This document shows positions 7,362 to 14,567 of a stretch of 64,000 nt of DNA, one piece after another (the stretch's first letter is position 1; each line of letters opens with the position of its first letter). The notes beneath the pieces were generated by a model. The model saw nothing but the letters and a program-made list of their open reading frames with translations. It did no database searches and was not told the origin of the DNA. Both the position numbers and the translations under genes were made by a program. The DNA is taken from assembly GCF_900105325.1 (NCBI RefSeq), contig NZ_FNSU01000003.1:1240001-1304000 (forward strand). The letters run 5' to 3'. Source of the stretch: Pseudomonas marginalis. GTDB taxonomy: Bacteria > Pseudomonadota > Gammaproteobacteria > Pseudomonadales > Pseudomonadaceae.

Positions 7362-8306
7362 TTAAACAACGGTTACATCGTCGCCTTCCATCGCATTGCA
7401 TTGCATCTCTGCATACCAGTTGTTGCCTCGGAAGTCGCCAGTGTATTGCACAGCACGAATACGGTAGTAGCCTGTCAACTCACCATACTCAAGTCTAATC
7501 ACTTGACTGGGAATCAATGCAGCATCCAACAAAACTTTAACTTGAACGCCATAGCGAACACGCTTGTCTTTCTTAGAGAGGTTAAGTTTCTCAGTTGTAC
7601 GGAAGGGAGCTTCAACCATGCCTGTTGTTTCACTGATTACAGGTACAGTGGTAACACTCTTAGAAAAAGGACCGTTAACATCAGTGACTGTTAGAGTGTC
7701 GCCTGTGATGTTGTATTCAAGCTTGTAAGCTTTGGTGATCCTGTCCAACTCTTCTTTGGCTGTACCGTTGAGGCGCCAACCATGAATCAAAGGACTATTT
7801 AGGTTTGTTCCAACCATAGGACCACGGGCAACACCGGGCATGTTCTCGGTGATGATATTGAGAACGTCTTGCACAGTTTGGCCGGGAGAAAGGATTCGAC
7901 TTAGCTTGGATTGTGTGAGATTGACATAACCCTCACCAATCACCATTTGAGTGATCGAATCTGTACCGCGTTTAGTGGTAGAGCATTCTGTGAGGTTGCC
8001 ACTACATAGAAGTTTGAGGCCGTCGCCGTCCTTGTAGCCAACATAGAGGGTTGCCTCAATGAATCGACTATCAAGCATGCGCTCTTGTTCGGGGGAAAGG
8101 TTGTACACTTCAATACTGGCTGTGTTGCCAGTGTGCGTTTTCTTGTTATCGCTTGCCTTGTCTACAGTGAATGTCATCTGTAGTGGGCGGTCTGTGTCTT
8201 CGCTGGTGAGTTGAAACCCTTTACCGTTGTTATAGTCGCCAACGGTTAGCTGATAGATTCTTTCAGACTTGCGATTTTTCGTATTGGATACTCTGGTAAC
8301 GGCCAT
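7362..8306 (-). CDS. Baseplate hub-like protein (314 aa)
   Basis: The opening (YQLTVGDYNNGKGFQLT..., then LQMTFTVDKASDNKKTHTGNTASIEVYNLSPE) matches the N-terminal beta-barrel of phage hub proteins (gp27/gpD-like). These have a 'F-x-V-x-K-t ... N-x-A-x-I-x-I-x-N-L' pattern. A C-terminal segment (GYYRIRAVQYTGDFRGNNWYAEMQCN) resembles the 'I-x(2)-v-x-h-x-g-d' repeat of the same fold. It would form the trimeric centre of the baseplate or tail tip, carrying the spike. It starts inside the upstream zinc-ribbon gene (44-base overlap), with its own CAAGGAAAA site. Confidence 0.7.
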   Translation of the reverse strand: MAVTRVSNTKNRKSERIYQLTVGDYNNGKGFQLTSEDTDRPLQMTFTVDKASDNKKTHTGNTASIEVYNLSPEQERMLDSRFIEATLYVGYKDGDGLKLLCSGNLTECSTTKRGTDSITQMVIGEGYVNLTQSKLSRILSPGQTVQDVLNIITENMPGVARGPMVGTNLNSPLIHGWRLNGTAKEELDRITKAYKLEYNITGDTLTVTDVNGPFSKSVTTVPVISETTGMVEAPFRTTEKLNLSKKDKRVRYGVQVKVLLDAALIPSQVIRLEYGELTGYYRIRAVQYTGDFRGNNWYAEMQCNAMEGDDVTVV

Positions 8307-8502
8307 ATTGATTGTTTTCCTTGTTCGGCTTGGATGTTGTGAAGGCTTTAGAAATAGTCATAGCCATGTCTCTCACGGATTGGATTAGGGTTTTTTGGTT
8401 GTAATGGTTTGTTCTGCAATAGGCAGTACAGTATGTCTTGCGTGCTGTCTTGCACGGCATAGAGCAGCCACAGTGCTGACATGTTCTTGTTGTAATGTTC
8501 AT
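8263..8502 (-). CDS. Small zinc-ribbon phage protein (79 aa)
   Basis: Begins MNITTRTCQHCGCSM; cysteines are arranged C-x2-C, C, then C-x3-C (YCTAYCRTNHY), like the protein at 597-923. The start at 8502 has AGAGGATT upstream; longer readings run into the terminator hairpin. The C-terminus is Asn/Gln/Ser-rich. It is the first gene of the leftward tail operon and overlaps the hub gene by 44 bases. A zinc-binding protein at the head of a late operon could be regulatory (inference). Confidence 0.6.
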   Translation of the reverse strand: MNITTRTCQHCGCSMPCKTARKTYCTAYCRTNHYNQKTLIQSVRDMAMTISKAFTTSKPNKENNQYGRYQSIQYEKSQV

Positions 8503-8557
8503 ACGCAATCCTCTTGGGGGTTGTGACACTTGATTAAACTGTACTAAAAGGCAGACA

Positions 8558-8588
8558 TAGAAAAGGCCACCAAATCCATTGGCAGCCT
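8558..8588 (-). terminator. Promoter-proximal intrinsic terminator before the tail operon
   Basis: On the minus strand a 10-bp stem with two G-U pairs (AGGCTGCCAA / TTGGTGGCCT), a 5-base loop and TTTTCT. A second hairpin, AGGGCTTTCGCCCT, is at 8593-8606. It lies between the promoter at 8661-8666 and the first tail-operon gene start at 8502, so reading through would require antitermination. Confidence 0.7.
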
Positions 8589-8660
8589 CTCTAAGGGCTT
8601 TCGCCCTGTACAAGCCCAGTACACAGATGGGAAGAATTTAACCTCCACCAATCTACTGTA

Positions 8661-8714
8661 AGTATATCACATTTATTGTAACAATGGAAGCGCTATTATT
8701 GTAATTGTGACAAT
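8661..8714 (-). promoter_or_regulatory. Extended -10 promoter with two ATTGTNACAAT operators
   Basis: On the minus strand TGA-TATACT (8669-8661) is an extended -10, and the -35 position reads TTCCAT (weak), so activation is plausible. Two 11-bp palindromes, at 8675-8685 and 8704-8714, lie in and upstream of the spacer, 29 bases apart. Predicted start is near 8654. Confidence 0.5.
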
Positions 8715-8961
8715 AAAAACTAACAATAAAAGCTGGCATTACCCAACACCACAACACTCTCCCCAGCCGTACCCCACGCAGCTGATAACCGCTCTCGTTA
8801 TTTTTAGGATTTTGGCGATTTCTGTTTCGCAGCCTCGCGAGTCATTGAATGGCTCTCGATTGAAAACAGCTTTTACAAACCAGAAATCAAGTGAGGATCA
8901 AAGTTGGTCGACCCTCGCGGCGCGGGATGTAGGGGTTCGCTGAAACTACTGCGGGGGCGAT
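8715..8961. other. No recognisable gene
   Basis: Between the operators and the end of the membrane-protein gene. A 78-codon plus-strand frame (8707-8943) has no ribosome site and low-complexity content, so I do not call it. I see no tRNA or clear terminator. Confidence 0.5.
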
Positions 8962-9549
8962 TCACTTTTTCTTCCTGTTTTTCGCCCATCGCCATAGTTT
9001 TTTGAGCCAGCGTAGTCTCCACCAGAAGTGCCAGCCTTCAACCACCTTGAAGTCAATATAGTCATTCATCTGCTCCTCAAGTAGTAATAAGTCCTCTGCC
9101 AATTCACGCCTTGCTAGTTCCGTTTGCTCATGCACTGTATGTGAATATGTACCTTCTAGTTTTTTCTTGTCGTCGCCTTCCTTCCTAGATTCGTCATAAC
9201 TAACCACTCTGCTTGCATTATCTTTGATTCTAGTAAGGGTATCGTAAATACCATCACTTCTAAAAAACAAAAATTGCGACTCCCTGTAACTCTTGATAAA
9301 TTCAGCTGCCTTTTCTTTCGTGCCGTCTCTCTGGCCCCATGTACACTGATAATATTCCAAAGCGGATAGATATACAGCAAATCTTTTGTTGTACAGGTCT
9401 AGCTTAACCTTTGCACTGGCAATCCTCATCTGCGAGTAGCCAACTACGAGTGTAGCCAACGCTACAGTTGCAGCTGCAATACTAAGATAGAAAGTTATAT
9501 CGGCATATATCGAACTTATTGCAACCGCACTAACTACGTCTACTGCCAT
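8962..9549 (-). CDS. Membrane-anchored hypothetical protein, probable moron (195 aa)
   Basis: One clear transmembrane helix at about residues 20-42 (TFYLSIAAATVALATLVVGY), then a long charged cytosolic helical part. This includes KLDLYNKRFAVYLSALEYY, a 'K-R-x-x-V-Y-x-A' pattern I have seen in many uncharacterised single-pass proteins, and it ends in a Trp/Arg/Lys-rich tail (WWRLRWLKKLWRWAKNRKKK). It stands alone between integrase and tail operon, the usual place for lysogenic-conversion or superinfection-exclusion genes. Function unknown. Confidence 0.65.
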   Translation of the reverse strand: MAVDVVSAVAISSIYADITFYLSIAAATVALATLVVGYSQMRIASAKVKLDLYNKRFAVYLSALEYYQCTWGQRDGTKEKAAEFIKSYRESQFLFFRSDGIYDTLTRIKDNASRVVSYDESRKEGDDKKKLEGTYSHTVHEQTELARRELAEDLLLLEEQMNDYIDFKVVEGWHFWWRLRWLKKLWRWAKNRKKK

Positions 9550-9594
9550 TTCGTCAAACCTCAGCCAAGTTCAGTAATAGGCGTATTTTCAAAC

Positions 9595-11211
9595 TCAACC
9601 CTCATTGCTTCTACAATGCTGGAGCTGGGCATGTCCAAGTGGTGTCTCCAAAGTCGCTTTAAACACCTTACCTTCTAACACAGACATAACATCAACTCTT
9701 ACGCTATCCCTCTTACGCGGTGTTTGTGTTTGCCTTGCTACTGGGAGTTTCAACAACACCCCTTCATGAGTTACCACCTTGTGAACATCCTCTGCCCGCC
9801 CCCACCCTTGGTAAGTGAAAACTCCAACGGGGGTGTGTATCGTCCTGTCCAAGTTGCAAACAATTCTGTAGCCGACAGATTGCAGCAAGGCGTTAGCCTT
9901 CATTGGGTCTTTCATTATCTCCGCACTGTTGAGGATTTTCTCTTTGACTGTCGCCTGCTCATGGCTCAGTGCTTTCTTCTCACCTTCCAAAGAGAGTTTT
10001 TCAGCTTTGAGTGCCCGCAAGGCCACGATCAACTCTTCCACGTCATCAACCTCAGCGACAGCCCTAGCAACCTTGGCAATCTTGACGCTCAACTCAGATA
10101 ACAGACCGTCGATCACAACCTCCCTTTTCATACTCTCCGTCAACACTTGCCCCTGCAATGCCTTTGAGATGTGGTCCCAGCACGACAGTTGGAACGCGAC
10201 ACCGATCACAGCTTCTGGGATTCCCTTACTGTTAGGGCACGCTGTAGAGCCTCTACGGGCACGGCTGGAGCATTCCATTACAGGTGGTGGTGGGTTCGCC
10301 TTGTTCTTGTAGCTTTTCGTGTTGAAATTCTTTCCACACTCACCACAGACAACAAGCCCTGTGTACTTGTGTTTTGTCGGGGCTGCGCGTTGTACGTAAC
10401 CCTCAGACAAACGCTTTTGCACCCTGTAGAACAGATCAGGTTCAACAACGCGGGGATAGACATTTGGTATGCCTTGCCATTCTCCTATGGCCGTCTTGTT
10501 CTTCATCCAGCGTTTGACGGTGCTAGGTGCCATCTTGATGAAACAGTCATGCTTATCACCACCAGCCTCTAGGATGCGTTCGTAGATTCGACGTTCTCCC
10601 AACCCTGCCGCGTAGTCCTCAAAAGCCTGCTTGATGAATGGTGCAATTTCCCCCAGCAACTCACCCTCTGAGGTAAGCCAGACAGGCGTGTACCTCTTAG
10701 GAATTACCCCGTTGGCCGCTAACACGTTCCTGCTCTTATAGCTGGCCTTCATCCTGTCACTGAGGGACTGTGAGTAGTTGAAGGCGGCTTGCACCTTACC
10801 AACAAGGATGTACAAGCTCCCGCCCCTCAGCGCTTCCTGCGTGTACTTCTGTCCATCGTCCAGAGTGACCAGAGCTACACCAGCGTTAAGAATATCCGTC
10901 AACACTCTAATCATGATGCCGGGTTCCATCCGCCCTGCCCGGTCGATAGCCTCAACCAATACAACGTCACCAACACCAATAGCGCCTTTCTCGATTGCCT
11001 CTAAGAGCTTGCCAAAGCCGTTCTTGAGGTGCTTCCCACTACGGCCAGATATGCCCAAGTCTTTAAATGTCAGGTCACGGTTTAGGGTGAAGGTGGGGTT
11101 GTCCCTTTCCCAGTTATCGAGCATGGCTTGTTGGCGTTCTTCGCTGCTACCCTTGAGTTGCTTGCCGGTGCTGAAGCGGATGTAGGAGTATGCTTTGTTC
11201 ACTTTCACCAC
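9595..11211 (-). CDS. Large serine recombinase (phage integrase, 538 aa)
   Basis: Catalyses site-specific integration and excision. The N-terminal resolvase domain shows AYSYIRFSTGKQ with nucleophile Ser14, and the LVEAIDRAGR segment carries active-site Arg. Then come a recombinase domain, a zinc beta-ribbon (CGECGKNF ... CSSRARRGSTACPN) around residues 290-330, and a helical coiled-coil region near 370-430, the usual order and size for the family. The start is a GTG at 11211 without a clear ribosome site; GTG codons at 11208 and 11202 are alternatives. Its 5' end faces the host hydrolase remnant, as expected for an integrase next to its attachment site. Confidence 0.93.
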   Translation of the reverse strand: MVKVNKAYSYIRFSTGKQLKGSSEERQQAMLDNWERDNPTFTLNRDLTFKDLGISGRSGKHLKNGFGKLLEAIEKGAIGVGDVVLVEAIDRAGRMEPGIMIRVLTDILNAGVALVTLDDGQKYTQEALRGGSLYILVGKVQAAFNYSQSLSDRMKASYKSRNVLAANGVIPKRYTPVWLTSEGELLGEIAPFIKQAFEDYAAGLGERRIYERILEAGGDKHDCFIKMAPSTVKRWMKNKTAIGEWQGIPNVYPRVVEPDLFYRVQKRLSEGYVQRAAPTKHKYTGLVVCGECGKNFNTKSYKNKANPPPPVMECSSRARRGSTACPNSKGIPEAVIGVAFQLSCWDHISKALQGQVLTESMKREVVIDGLLSELSVKIAKVARAVAEVDDVEELIVALRALKAEKLSLEGEKKALSHEQATVKEKILNSAEIMKDPMKANALLQSVGYRIVCNLDRTIHTPVGVFTYQGWGRAEDVHKVVTHEGVLLKLPVARQTQTPRKRDSVRVDVMSVLEGKVFKATLETPLGHAQLQHCRSNEG

Positions 11212-11240
11212 CGTGTTTGCTGGAGCTGGCCCCCGTCTGA

Positions 11241-11546
11241 GGGCATCATAACATTGATTCCCACATTGCCGCGCGCTGGACCCAGCCGGTGTACTACGAG
11301 TTCAAGCATCTGCAGATGCCCACCCTGTTGCTCATCGGCACCGCCGACACCACCGCCATCGGCAAAGACGTTGCGCCGCCGGCGGTCAAGGCCAGGATCG
11401 GCAACTACGCGGTACTGGGCAAGCAAGTGGCCAAACTGATTCCCCATGCCACACTGGTGGAGTTCGCGGGCCTGGGCCATGCACCGCAGATGGAAGAACC
11501 GGCGAAGTTTCACCAGGCGCTGTTGCAGGGCTTGAGCGCCCTTTAA
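11241..11546 (+). pseudogene. 3' remnant of an alpha/beta-hydrolase gene, cut by prophage
   Basis: An open frame from 11241 (after a TGA in the prophage side) reads ...ARWTQPVYYEFKHLQ, then MPTLLLIGTADTTAIGK and LVEFAGLGHAPQMEEP. This is the C-terminal third of an alpha/beta hydrolase, with the acid-bearing strand (GTAD) and the catalytic His (GLGHAP). The nucleophile half is missing and should lie left of the prophage, outside the window. The coding sequence was probably interrupted a few codons before TQPVYYEF. The stop is at 11546. It could be expressed only as a fragment. Confidence 0.8.
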
Positions 11547-11570
11547 TCCAACTTTTCGAGGCACGCGTGC

Positions 11571-12524
11571 ATGTCGGTACAGATCGCAGTCATTGATGAT
11601 TGGCAAAATGTGGCCAATGGCGTGGTGGATTGGTCGGTGCTGGAGGCGGTTGGGCAGGTGCACTTCCTGCACGATTACCCGGCAGATACCGCCACGATGA
11701 TCGAGCGTTTGAAGGCGTTCGAGGTCATTTGCGTCATGCGCGAACGCTCGACCTTCGACCAAGCGCTGTTACAGGGTTTGCCCAACCTCAAGTTGCTGGT
11801 GACCGGCGGCATGCGCAATGCCGCCCTCGACATTGCCGCCGCCAAGGCCATGGGCATCCAGGTGTGCGGCACCGACAGCTACAAGCAGGCGGCGCCGGAG
11901 CTGACCTGGGCACTGATCATGGCGTCTACGCGCAATCTGCTGACCGAAGCCAACTCACTGCGCGCGGGTGGCTGGCAGGTGGGACTGGGTGGCGACCTGC
12001 ATGGCAAGACCCTGGGAATTCTCGGGTTGGGCAGTATTGGCCAGAAGGTCGCGCAGTTTGCCCAGGTATTCGGCATGCGGGTGATTGCCTGGAGTGAAAA
12101 CCTCACGCCGGAGCGCGCCGCGCAGGCCGGGGCGACCTGGGTCAGCAAGCGCGAGCTGTTTGAGCAGGCCGACATTCTCACGATTCATTTGGTACTCAGC
12201 GACCGCAGCCGTGGCCTGGTCGATGCCGAAGCATTGAGTTGGATGAAGCCGACGGCCCGGTTGGTGAATACCGCGCGCGGGCCGATTGTGGATGAGCAGG
12301 CGCTGGTGCAGGCATTGACCACTGGTCGCCTGGCGGGCGCGGCACTCGATGTATTCGCCGAGGAGCCGCTGCCGGTCGATCACCCGTTTCGCCACTTGCC
12401 CAACGTACTCGCCACGCCCCATGTGGGCTACGTGAGTGAGCAGAACTACCGGCAGTTCTATGAGCAGATGATTGAAGATATCCAGGCCTGGACCACGGGC
12501 GCGCCCATTCGGATGCTGGGCTGA
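11571..12524 (+). CDS. D-2-hydroxyacid dehydrogenase family protein (317 aa)
   Basis: NAD(P)-dependent reductase of 2-oxoacids. The Rossmann motif TLGILGLGSIGQKVAQ is near residues 143-158; family marks are VNTARGPIVDEQAL (substrate/NAD Arg), DVFAEEPLP (Glu) and ATPHVGYV (catalytic His). Length is normal. It begins 25 bases after the hydrolase remnant and was probably its operon partner, so the prophage may have separated it from its promoter. Substrate cannot be told. Downstream is a 6-bp hairpin (CGCACC/GGTGCG, 12525-12541) without a T-run. Confidence 0.9.
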   Translation: MSVQIAVIDDWQNVANGVVDWSVLEAVGQVHFLHDYPADTATMIERLKAFEVICVMRERSTFDQALLQGLPNLKLLVTGGMRNAALDIAAAKAMGIQVCGTDSYKQAAPELTWALIMASTRNLLTEANSLRAGGWQVGLGGDLHGKTLGILGLGSIGQKVAQFAQVFGMRVIAWSENLTPERAAQAGATWVSKRELFEQADILTIHLVLSDRSRGLVDAEALSWMKPTARLVNTARGPIVDEQALVQALTTGRLAGAALDVFAEEPLPVDHPFRHLPNVLATPHVGYVSEQNYRQFYEQMIEDIQAWTTGAPIRMLG

Positions 12525-12570
12525 CGCACCAATCAGGTGCGGTCCGCACTAAGGGTGTGAGCGTAATTTT

Positions 12571-12641
12571 TGTGGTGAGCAGGCTTGCCCTGCGCTGGGG
12601 CGCGAAGCGGCCCTGAACCGGCGCAAGCCTGCTCACCACAA
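12571..12641. repeat. Single REPIN (paired REP elements)
   Basis: Two inverted REP arms: TGTGGTGAGCAGGCTTGCC at the left and GGCGCAAGCCTGCTCACCACA-type at the right, around a GCGAAGCGGCC centre. It is the same family as the array at 62769-64000. It lies between the dehydrogenase gene and the glycogen cluster. Confidence 0.8.
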
Positions 12642-12991
12642 CCTATCGCCTTCCTCAATTGCATATGGTTACAAGTTTTTTGTCCTACAAAAGTCCCGCA
12701 CAAACCCTACAGGCTCTGGAATCTGTCCTAGACTGATGACCGATGGGTCCCTTCCAAAACAAAAACCCCGCAAAAAATCTAAACTTTCGAACTCTGCCGT
12801 AGGTCCAGTTTTAAGGTAGGGCGAGTGCACGCGGTTCACACCCGATGCCCGTCCATCCAATCTATTTAAGCCGACCGTGCAACTGGCATAAGCCTTGCCA
12901 GTTTGTATAGCGCTTGTGCGCCTGGCCGCAGGATGCGGTCTTCGGAGCTAGTGGCAGCGGGCCATTAGCCAACCAACATTGGGAGAGAACT
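12642..12991. other. Intergenic leader of the glycogen/trehalose cluster
   Basis: No convincing gene: a 63-codon minus frame at 12669-12860 has no ribosome site or family resemblance. The stretch is more AT-rich than its surroundings near 12660-12820 and includes the candidate sigma54 site at 12884-12898. Confidence 0.5.
12884..12898 (+). promoter_or_regulatory. Candidate sigma54 (-24/-12) promoter or palindromic operator
   Basis: TGGCAT-AAGCC-TTGC has the GG-N10-GC spacing of RpoN promoters and lies about 95 bases before the glgA start. The same bases are also a perfect inverted repeat (AACTGGCA / TGCCAGTT around a 7-base loop, 12881-12903), so it could instead be a repressor site or hairpin. 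Confidence 0.4.
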
Positions 12992-14548
12992 ATGATCAGT
13001 GCCGCTGTAGATACTCAGGGAGAGCGTTTTAGTAAGGCGGCAGAGGGGCCAACGTCACTGGCCGACCTGCCCAACACTGTGCGGCCGATCGTGAGTAATA
13101 ATCCCAATCGAAAGAAGGTATTGTTCGTCACCTCCGAGTTCGCCGACCTGGTGAAAACCGGTGGCCTGGGCGACGTGTCCGCGGCCCTGCCCCGCGCCAT
13201 GGCCCACTTGCATGATGTGCGCGTCCTGATCCCCGGTTACCCGCAGGTGATGGAAAGCGACAACCCGATCCATATCATCGGTGAGCTGGGTGGCCACGCC
13301 GCACTGCCGCCGTGCAAGATCGGGCGCATGGACCTCAAGGACGGCCTGGTCATCTATGTGCTGATCTGCCCCGAGCTCTACGAGCGCGAAGGCACGCCGT
13401 ACGGCGCCAACAATGGTCGCGACTGGCCGGACAACCATATTCGCTTCGCCCGCCTGGGCCTGGCCGCTGCCGACATGGCCGCCAACCTCGCCCAGATCCA
13501 CTGGTGCCCGGACCTGGTGCACGCCCACGACTGGCCCGCCGGCCTGGCCCCCGCCTATATGCACTGGCGTGGGTCACGCACACCGACCTTGTTCACCATC
13601 CATAACCTCGCCTATCAAGGCGTGGTCAGCCTGGCCTCGACGCCGGAGCTAGGCATTCCGCCCCACGCCTTGCAGCAGGAAGGCATGGAGTTCTACGGCA
13701 AGATGTCGTTCCTCAAGGCGGGCATGGCGTATTCCAGCCACATCACCACCGTGAGTGCCACCTACGCCCAGGAAATCACCACGCCGGAATTCGGCTGCGG
13801 CCTCGACGGTTTCCTCGCCGCCAAGACCCAGCAGGGCCTGCTCAGTGGCATCCCCAACGGCATCGATGAAAGTTGGGAAACCTCCACCGACACGCACCTG
13901 ACCCACAACTTCAATATCGGTGACTGGGAAGGCAAGGCCATCAACGCCGACCACGTGCGCGAACTGTTCGGCCTGCATGACTCTACCGGCCCGCTGTTCG
14001 CGGTGGTCTCGCGCCTGGTCTACCAGAAAGGCCTCGACCTCACCGAAGCGGTGGCGAGCTTTATCGTCGAGAACGGCGGCCAGATCGCCATTATCGGGCG
14101 AGGCGAGCCGGAAGAGGAACAGGCCATGCGTGAACTGGCGCTGCGCTTCCCGGGCCAGGTCGGTGTGCGCATCGGCTTCAACGAGACCGACGCGCGGCGC
14201 ATGTTCGCCGGCAGTGACTTCCTGCTGATGCCATCGCGCTACGAGCCCTGCGGCCTCAGCCAGATGTATGCCCAGCGCTTCGGCTCGCTGCCCGTGGCTC
14301 GCAACACCGGCGGGCTGGCGGACACCATCGAGAATGGCGTCACCGGCTTCCTGTTCAATGAATCCACCGTAGAAAGCTACGAAGAAGCCCTGAGCCGTGC
14401 GTTCCGGGTCTTCGCCAATAAAGGCCTGCTCAACGCCATGCGCAGCCGTGCCATGACCCAACCCTTCAACTGGTGCCAGGCGGTGGAACCCTACGCCGAG
14501 CTGTATGAACAACTGGTGGCCAAGGCCTTGGGGAAATCGACTAAATAA
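12992..14548 (+). CDS. glgA: Glycogen synthase (518 aa)
   Basis: GT5 family; transfers glucose from ADP-glucose to a growing alpha-1,4-glucan. Near the start is the ADP-glucose-binding KTGGLGDV motif (in ADLVKTGGLGDVSAALPRAM). The C-terminal half has VVSRLVYQKGLDL, and PSRYEPCGLSQMYAQRFG supplies the catalytic Glu/EPCGL motif. Compared with enteric GlgA there is a ~35-residue extra N-terminus. I chose the ATG at 12992 with GGGAGAG upstream rather than a 26-residue longer reading. First gene of the cluster with treZ, malQ, treY and glgX. Confidence 0.95.
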   Translation: MISAAVDTQGERFSKAAEGPTSLADLPNTVRPIVSNNPNRKKVLFVTSEFADLVKTGGLGDVSAALPRAMAHLHDVRVLIPGYPQVMESDNPIHIIGELGGHAALPPCKIGRMDLKDGLVIYVLICPELYEREGTPYGANNGRDWPDNHIRFARLGLAAADMAANLAQIHWCPDLVHAHDWPAGLAPAYMHWRGSRTPTLFTIHNLAYQGVVSLASTPELGIPPHALQQEGMEFYGKMSFLKAGMAYSSHITTVSATYAQEITTPEFGCGLDGFLAAKTQQGLLSGIPNGIDESWETSTDTHLTHNFNIGDWEGKAINADHVRELFGLHDSTGPLFAVVSRLVYQKGLDLTEAVASFIVENGGQIAIIGRGEPEEEQAMRELALRFPGQVGVRIGFNETDARRMFAGSDFLLMPSRYEPCGLSQMYAQRFGSLPVARNTGGLADTIENGVTGFLFNESTVESYEEALSRAFRVFANKGLLNAMRSRAMTQPFNWCQAVEPYAELYEQLVAKALGKSTK

Positions 14549-14567
14549 TCAAGGGAGGTCTTCATAG

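Larger units (their letters stand above)
1..11240. mobile_element. Right end of an integrated prophage (left end outside window)
   Basis: The block is visibly AT-richer than the GC-rich host DNA that starts near 11240. All confident genes run leftward. It contains a large serine recombinase at the host junction and baseplate/tail genes (hub, Dit-like, HK97-gp10-like), so it is a tailed-phage prophage, probably with a contractile (myovirus-type) tail, although no sheath gene lies in the window. The host side of the junction is the 3' part of an alpha/beta-hydrolase gene, so integration disrupted that gene. The exact attachment core cannot be fixed from one end; it should lie between the integrase start (11211) and about 11262. 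Capsid, terminase and lysis genes were not recognised and may lie to the left of the window. Confidence 0.9.

Noticed and set aside
12669..12860. 63-codon minus frame before glgA
   Set aside because: No ribosome site, no family resemblance, AT-rich intergenic DNA.
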